A stretch of 64,000 nt of DNA from Apoda limacodes (taxonomy: Eukaryota; Arthropoda; Insecta; Lepidoptera; Limacodidae): positions 11,470,001-11,534,000 of the forward strand of contig OX291551.1 of the NCBI GenBank assembly GCA_946406115.1. The letters run 5' to 3'. Below the pieces are notes generated by a model. It saw only the letters and a list, made by a program, of their open reading frames with translations. It did not search any database and was not told the origin of the DNA. Every line of letters starts with the position of its first letter. The first letter of the stretch is position 1. Positions 57,565 through 64,000 of the stretch are shown here, piece after piece. The translations under genes were made by a program, and so were the position numbers.

Positions 57565-60075
57565 TAAAATATTCATCGATTATTTAATTAAAAATAATAT
57601 TTTTTGCATAAAAAATTTAATCTTGTTCGCTTAGCATCACTTGTCTCAGGGATGCCTATCCAGACAAACTTAAACTTGGAAAGTATAAATACAAACTTTC
57701 ATCCAAATCGAAAGAGCTGCTTCTCAGACATAATTGCTCACTTGAAGTTTAGAATAAAATACTATACTATATTTCTTGTGCATAAATATTATAATAACGA
57801 TGTGTTACATACAACCTCAAATCTAGTTTGTTTAGTACAAAGTGGTCGTTTGGTATCATATTTCGCAGCAATCTTTTCTCATAATAAAATTATTCAGCAA
57901 ATAGAATGGGTAGGATTTCGCTGCAAGTGTACGTACACGATGTGTGTCAATGCTGAGTTGCGTGCTTCATATACGTAAGGTCTTCGCCTGAGTGTACACT
58001 CCTTTATTATTAACAATATACTAGCTTTTGCCCGCGAATTCGTTTGATTGTACTTTAGTAAAACAACAATTTTATTTTATTTCTTCCTTCTTTTGTTGCA
58101 GTACAGTGAAACATCTTTCATATTTTAATTCGAACTATGCTGTTTGATGGCAAACATCTGTATAACGATAATCGCGCATTTTATTTTCTTTTACATGGTA
58201 TAGTGTTTTTTTTATTTGTTTGTTGTTGAAATTTCTTTGAAAACTCGATGAAGCCAAACAAACAGTTTGTTGAATATTGCATTATTATCAAGTTCTAAGC
58301 TAAATTTTTAATTCATCGGGAAGTTAAAACGATTGAAAAATTTTGAACCGGAAAGACACATAAACAACACTTTGCGTTAATAAAAACGTGGTAAAAAATA
58401 CTTTTTATTCGAACATACTCATAAGTGATCAATAAACTAAAAATGTTCAAAAAAATTCTGCCGTTCACATACTAACCTTAAGTTACTTCTTTATTGGTCT
58501 TATTTTACTGACAAAAAAAATTGTAACTCTTAGAGATTTAAATTGATAAAAATAAATAGTTAAATATAGGTACCAATTATTTAACTATACGCAGACGGAA
58601 CTCATTTTAATGTAATTCTATTTATAAAAATCTGTATAACTATTTGAACTTGCATTGAAATGCGGTCTGCTTATATTTGGTATGTTTTAGGTGCACTTGT
58701 TTATTTCTTTTTAGTTCTTTATGTTTTTGCTTTTATTTTTTTTTAATATTATTTTTTTTATTTAATTATTTGGTATGTTTTAGGTGCACTTGTTTCTTTC
58801 TTTTTAGTTCTTAATGTTTTTGCAGTTAGTTTTTTTTTTAAATATTATTTTTTTAATTTAATTAATTTACAGCTTTTTAGTTTTATTTTAACTTTTTTTT
58901 CGACTCGCGCTTACCTATTGTTTGTACCTACCCTGAAACACTCGAGAGATAAATACCTTTCATTTGAGATTTAGGCTACAGGAGGTCACAATGGAACGGA
59001 CATACCCACATACGAATATACGTACTCGTCTATGCGCACGAAAAACTTTACTCTCCTTTTGGGTAAATAGGGGAAAAATTAAATTTAATTTAAATTTTAA
59101 CAAACGAGTTTAGATCAAGATCGAATTAATACTATTATATACAAGTACTAATACCACGGTCATACCATAATTTTAGACTGTCATATGAAACCTATATATA
59201 ATATTCCCGTAACACAGGGAAACTATGCAGTCGAGCAATATGAAGTACGAAGACTGACAGGCTTTCGTCACGCCCCTGGTTTAACCGAAAGTTAAACTCT
59301 CCAAAAGTGCCTCCGGCCTGCGAAGTGACTACGGAATACGACGTGGAATTTAAATATGATTGTAATCGTTATTGGTTTTAAAGGTTACATAGAAAGGTAT
59401 TTGACGAGATTGTGACACATTTTACAAATTGCAACGCTGTGTATGAAATGTCATCTCACATTTCAAGTGACACTCAATAACAGACTAACACTCAATACAA
59501 GCGTTCGATTTGCGTAGTGTTAAATTGAGTGGACCTACTGCTAGCTTGCTGCCTGCTGCTGTGTATGCATGCTAAATATAAAAATATTGAGTGTCGTAGT
59601 AGCGATATTAAGTTTCTCATGATGTGTGATTAAAAAGTGATCACAGCAGGCAATCAATCGAATGATAAGCCTGATACCGGCTTTCTGTTTTAAAATTAGT
59701 ACCTGGGGACCGAGCTTTGCTCGTTTTTTTTTTTAACAACGCCATCTATTGTCAAGTAGCTTTAGTGTTGCTGTGTCGGTAAAAATAATAGTATTACTAC
59801 TCGCCAATAGATGTCAGGAAGAGTCATGTTATTCAGTTATCACACGGATTAAACATCGTTTCCTAAAAATAAAACCTAGCTAGATCGATCTATCGCCCCT
59901 GAAACCCCCTGCGTACTAAATAACTTTTTGTTTGTCACAAAATAAGAAATGGTCGTTCGAGTAATGGATACCTACCTACTTTATAGCAAATGTAAAAAAT
60001 AAGTGGATTTTAAAAAAGACATCGAAAAGTCTAGTATTTGTATCAAATACAAATTTATCAAAACATTATAAATCC
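57565..60075. other. gene-free stretch with repeats
   Basis: Contains a Helitron-like terminus at 58019-58045 (ACTAGCTTTTGCCCGCGAAT), then the dispersed repeat at 58560-59030. The open frame at 57604-57978 is 124 codons long but AT-driven and without motifs. Nothing else recognised. Confidence 0.4.
58560..59030. repeat. dispersed repeat shared with 31139-31450, with internal duplication
   Basis: Contains CGCAGACGGAACTCATTTTA, then two copies of TTTGGTATGTTTTAGGTGCA with CTTTTTAGTTCTT at about 58675 and 58770 (a 95-base tandem duplication), and GGAGGTCACAATGGAACGGA. Confidence 0.65.
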
Positions 60076-60079
60076 GAAA

Positions 60080-60215
60080 ATTTGGTATGGTAATAGTTTG
60101 AGTCCCGAAAACGAACTTAAACGAACTATAGCTAGCTATAGCAAACTTCATTAGTACAATTAGTGATTCCACGCCGATTAACAAATTTAGGGCGGGTGGA
60201 GCCGGTGGCAAAATT
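60080..60215 (+). mobile_element. Helitron-like 3' end fragment
   Basis: GAACTATAGCTAGCTATAGC, ATTCCACGCCGATTAAC and TTTAGGGCGGGTGGAGCCGG. Directly upstream of a longer copy. Confidence 0.6.
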
Positions 60216-60237
60216 CAATAATTACCTACCATTTATC

Positions 60238-60640
60238 CCAATAATATTATAAACGCGAATGTTTGGTTGCTTGTTACTCAATCAGGCCTTAACCACTGGA
60301 TGGATCGGGATGAAACTTGGCACACATAAAGGTTAGGTCCTGAAATAGGACATAGGCTATTTTTCATCCCGGAAAATTTAGAAGTTCCCGTGGAGATAAC
60401 TATAACGTTTGTTACTCAATTCAGTCGCAACGTAGCAATTGATACGAAATTTGCACAGAGATAGTTGAAGATACGGAGTAACCCACGGGAGTAACTATAA
60501 CCGAGTTCCATGAACGAACCATAGCTACAGCTAAAGCTTGCTATAACAAACTTCTTTAGTACAATTAAGGAATTGCCGTAAGAATCCCACGCCGATAAAC
60601 AAATTTGGCGGGCGGAGCCGCAGGCAGAAGCCAGTTTATC
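60238..60640 (+). mobile_element. Helitron-like non-autonomous element, near full length
   Basis: Starts AATAATATTATAAACGCGAA with TGTTACTCAATC, continues GGATCGGGATGAAACTTGGC, TTTCATCCCGGAAAATTT, GCTTGCTATAACAAACTTC, ATCCCACGCCGATAAAC, and ends GGCGGGCGGAGCCGCAGGCA then GAAGCCAGT. The longest copy in the window, and the model used for the others. No Rep/helicase coding. Confidence 0.7.
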
Positions 60641-61117
60641 AATAGTTTCGTAGTTTTTTTATCCATAAAATTAGGTAGCTAATTCCTTTGGACATGTAGT
60701 TTTCAACTAATGCGCAACACAGACATCATAAATTCATATAACAGGGAGTTAGAATCCCAAATCACAACATAAATCAATTCAAAAATTAGGTGATTAAATG
60801 TTTCGTAGATTTTCCGGAAGTTCCTACTTCTGTTGGTGTTCGTATTTATAGACTGAAAAACAGGTTAATTATTACTTATGATAGTTGCATCACTATAGAC
60901 AGTAAAATAAATAGTAATGTAAATAAAAAACCAAAAAAAAATGTTATGACGTATCTCTATGTACGTATACTAAATTTCAGCGCTGTAGTCTCAATAGTTT
61001 CTGAATAAATAAACTGTAACATTTTGGCTACAAAACCGTAAAAATCATGTTTAGTGAACTAACTTATGAATAATTATTTTTTAACATGTCAATTTTAGTA
61101 AGAAACAAATCACAGTT

Positions 61118-61845
61118 ATGCTGCGGTATGATTAACAAGGTATTTATAATTCAAGTATCATCAGTTTGATCGTGACTTAATAATTATAACACACAGTAGG
61201 TATCGTGAAATAAATTGAAGAGCAGTTATTGGGCCTTTATTCTTTCGGTATTTTTTTGTAAACATTTAATTACAAAATTTGAGTAGAAAACATATAACTG
61301 ATGTACTGTAAGTATGGATAATACACAAGATATTTTTCATTCAAGTATCATCAATTTTATCGTGAATTCAAAAATTATAAGTTACACTATCATCATCAAA
61401 CAAATGGAAGGGCTTCTTCCGATATAATTTTTAAACATCTTCAATGTATGTAGACGGCTTTTTTTTTATACTCCACGAAAATGGCAAACAAGCATCCATG
61501 TTTGCACGACCCGTGTAATATTACAGTTGTACTGCGGTATGATTAGCTATTTACTATCAATACACAAGATATTTATCATTTAAGTATCATCAGTTTGATC
61601 GTGAGTTCAAAATTATTATTTACAGTATCATAAAACAAATTGAAGGGCAGTAATTAAACCTTCATTCTTCCGATTTTATTTTAAACATTTGTGCTGCGGT
61701 ATTATTAGCATATCATGCATAGACAAGGTATTTATCATTAATATTTATATGTATCGTCAATGTGATGGTGACTTGAAAATCATTACTTGTGTACGCAACA
61801 TGATCGACTAAGTTGAAGGGCAGTAATTAAACCTTCATGGTCGGC
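61118..61845. repeat. diverged tandem array of four units, one carrying an insertion
   Basis: Unit starts (CTGCGGTATGATTA or variants) near 61121, 61303, 61531 and 61693. Each has AAGTATCATCAGTTTGATCG, a TGAAGGGCAGTAATTAAACC-like block and a TTTAAACATTT-like end. The second unit is longer because of an about 70-base insertion near 61450-61520 with TACTCCACGAAAATGGCAAA, which resembles a jockey-like LINE tail. Confidence 0.8.
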
Positions 61846-61849
61846 CGCG

Positions 61850-63685
61850 GACTCTGCCCTCGCATTCGGCGATTTTTTTTGTGGACCGCTAGAAAAAGCC
61901 TTAGAAGGAAGTTGAAGTAGTTTGAACTAGCTTATTTAGATACTATCGCCAAATCAGAAAACTGGTTTTGTTAGTGGCATGTGTGAGTCATGCAAGGTGC
62001 TTAAGGCAATCAACCGAGACATTTAATATTGAAGATCCAGAAGATTAAAATAAAAAAGTCGTCAAGCCGCATCTAACTAAACTTCGATGTTTAGTTAACA
62101 TAATGCATAAGATTTAATATAATAACATTCATGTATAATTTTAACTTTTTCTTTCTTTAAGTGTTTCACCTTTTTAACTAATTCAAGGCCTAAAATAGAA
62201 TGCAATACCAAAGTGATAGAATGTATTAACATATCCCCTAGCCAAGTGTGCATTACAGCGATAACCATTATAGAAATGTCATTATACTACAAGTCAAATA
62301 ATGTACATCCGATGTATTTCGTCTGGTAATAACGTTTCTACGATCGATATCGCCGAAATGCACAAGCTAGTAGGTCTGTTACTGATATCAGAGTATACAA
62401 TAACTTAAACTTTTAGTTACATCGTCTAGTAAAATTTATTCATAAACATGACTGATTGACGTCAGATAAGCATTCATAATTCAATAACATAGCGCAATAT
62501 AGCTTACATGCAGGTGTCTTTAGACTTGGTTAGAAGTTTCTAAACATTGAAAATATGCCTTCGCGATCGTGATTAGCTGCGTGCTGTGAAGTCTGTAGGC
62601 GGTGACGTCGGAGGTAGGCACCGATGCGTCCACAATGCCATCAGTTACTAGTCGATAGGCGTTTTCTTCAAATATTCATTGCCTGTCACTAGGGTTATCA
62701 GCCGTTTTATTTAAGACCATCGATATGAAAAAACAATAGATATGTCCAAAAAGCACCGGCAGGCTAGCCGCCCATAGTCTAATTTTTAGACTATGTTGAG
62801 TAGCGGATCGATTTGACGCAACAAACACAAGGTCACCCTCGGCGAGTGAACATCTAAAGATTTTTTGTTTGTTTTATTTAAATAATGTCGTAGGGTGCTG
62901 TAAAAAGCTGTAAAAACTATAAAAAAAAGGTAAATAAGAGTTCCAGCGACGTAACTTATCACATTTTAGTATTATTTTTTCATAAATAACCGATTTACTT
63001 TAATTTATAATAAATTACTTTAATAGAGGTGCACTATTTTTATCGAAATCATGTTAGTCATCACTGTAATCTTGTCCATAAAAAGTGTTATTTTTTCAAT
63101 TTCATGGCGTAATTTTAAACCTTTCTTTTTATTTGTGATAAAAAGAATAAATTACACTTGAACTGTGACTGTTTTTCAAGATTATTAGGATATCGTTTCA
63201 TAAATTCACAACGAAAATAAATTGAAGTCAATAAAGTACCTCACCTCTATTTGAGTAGAAATTGTTGTGGAGTCTTTATTTCGAAAAATTATTGACCTAA
63301 TCTAAACCGTATTACAATGACATAAAGAATAAATTAAATATGTGATGCGCCATCTACCCGTGAGTAGCTAAAGTAATATCTATATCGGTTAGCGAAATAG
63401 CTTTATTTGCTTAGTGTTGTACGCATCAGATAAAGATATCAATGTTTTTTACCCGTTGTGATCAATTTACACAGCTGTGGAAATGAAGTGAATTGATGCT
63501 TGTAGTCAATGGAATGTTTTAGGGTTGCGTTCAAAATTTCAAAAGCGTTCGAATAATTACATTATTTCTAAAAAGTTAAATAATTCTGTCAACCTTTGGG
63601 TACCATCAGTTAAATGAAGATTTAATTATACATTTTAACGCGCTTATTTAATGCAAAATACATCTAAAAATACTGCTTTTCATCC
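61850..63685. other. gene-free stretch near the right edge
   Basis: No gene recognised. GC rises slightly at 62560-62660 and 62750-62840; no exon with convincing splice sites seen. Confidence 0.4.
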
Positions 63686-63689
63686 GACT

Positions 63690-63982
63690 TTAATTTTAAA
63701 TGCGAAAGTTTGGATGTTTGTTACTCAATCACGCGTCAACCACTGGACGGAGCGGGATGAAACTTGGCACACATTTAGGTTTAGTCCTGGAATAGAAAGG
63801 AAATAGGCTATTTTTTTATCCCGGAAAATTCACAAGTTCGCCACTTTTGACAAATTCCACTTGTAAGAACTACAAGCTTTACATAGCAAACTTTCATAGT
63901 ACCATCAAGGAGTTTCCGTAAAAATTTCCCGCCGATAACCAGTTAATTTAGGGCGGGTGGAGCCGCTGGGCAAAATCTAGTC
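63690..63982 (+). mobile_element. Helitron-like non-autonomous element
   Basis: AAATGCGAAAGTTTGGATGT, TTGTTACTCAATCACGCG, GAGCGGGATGAAACTTGGCA, TTATCCCGGAAAATTCAC, then GGGCGGGTGGAGCCGCTGGG and AAAATCTAGTCAGT. The CTAG|T terminus is intact. Confidence 0.68.
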
Positions 63983-64000
63983 AGTAAGAAACTCTTGTAT

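Noticed and set aside
57604..57978. 124-codon open frame on the plus strand
   Set aside because: AT-driven composition, no domain or splice context; long frames are expected by chance in AT-rich DNA over 64 kb and six frames.
1..64000. CRISPR array, rRNA or true tRNA genes, bacterial operons
   Set aside because: No regular spacer-repeat series, no rRNA or tRNA fold, and gene structure with introns throughout; the tandem arrays found have diverged units without spacers.

Overview
This is a eukaryotic nuclear window, most probably from a lepidopteran (moth or butterfly). Its genes are split by GT-AG introns and the background is AT-rich. The intergenic and intronic DNA is crowded with degraded repeats that I recognise as typical of Lepidoptera: jockey-like and RTE-like LINE remnants, tRNA-derived SINEs and Helitron-like short elements ending in a GC-rich hairpin plus CTAG. 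All family names come from memory of motifs; no database search was run. Two genes are well supported. On the plus strand, 2041-5680 holds the last four coding exons of an SV2-like major facilitator transporter; its 5' exons lie outside the window. On the minus strand, 20289-9147 holds a complete seven-exon Wwox gene (WW domain-containing oxidoreductase, 422 codons before the stop) with every splice junction in frame. The two genes converge; a truncated RTE-like LINE and several small repeats sit between them. Layout: 1-1747 degraded jockey-like LINE (minus), probably in an intron of the SV2-like gene; 2041-6090 SV2-like 3' exons with a minisatellite in the 3' UTR; 6116-8985 SINE, inverted-repeat element and RTE-like LINE; 9147-20289 Wwox, whose introns carry Helitron-like, SINE, mariner, R1-like LINE and MITE insertions plus a nested hydrophobic ORF; 20551-21209 an unrecognised ORF split by a GC-rich retroelement with an exact 11-bp target site duplication; 21.2-64 kb a gene-poor, repeat-rich stretch. 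In that last part I see only short plus-strand candidate exons (25037, 33639, 39383, 46366 and 50615) with good donors, plus a 56-codon ORF at 48218. The 33639 and 50615 exons match in phase. The 46366 and 50615 exons both exit in phase 1, so they could be alternative 5' exons of one long gene that continues past the right edge; this is inference. How the parts work together: the two recognised proteins have no evident functional link. The SV2-like protein would be a twelve-helix membrane transporter, and Wwox a soluble two-WW-domain short-chain dehydrogenase that binds proline-rich (PPxY) partners. I saw no CRISPR array, operon, bacterial gene, rRNA or true tRNA gene, and no clearly new multi-gene system. 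The items most worth a second look are the plus-strand alternative first-exon candidates, the perfect 39-bp hairpin at 39164-39250, the ORF split by a retroelement, several inverted-repeat elements with intact ends, and several diverged tandem arrays.
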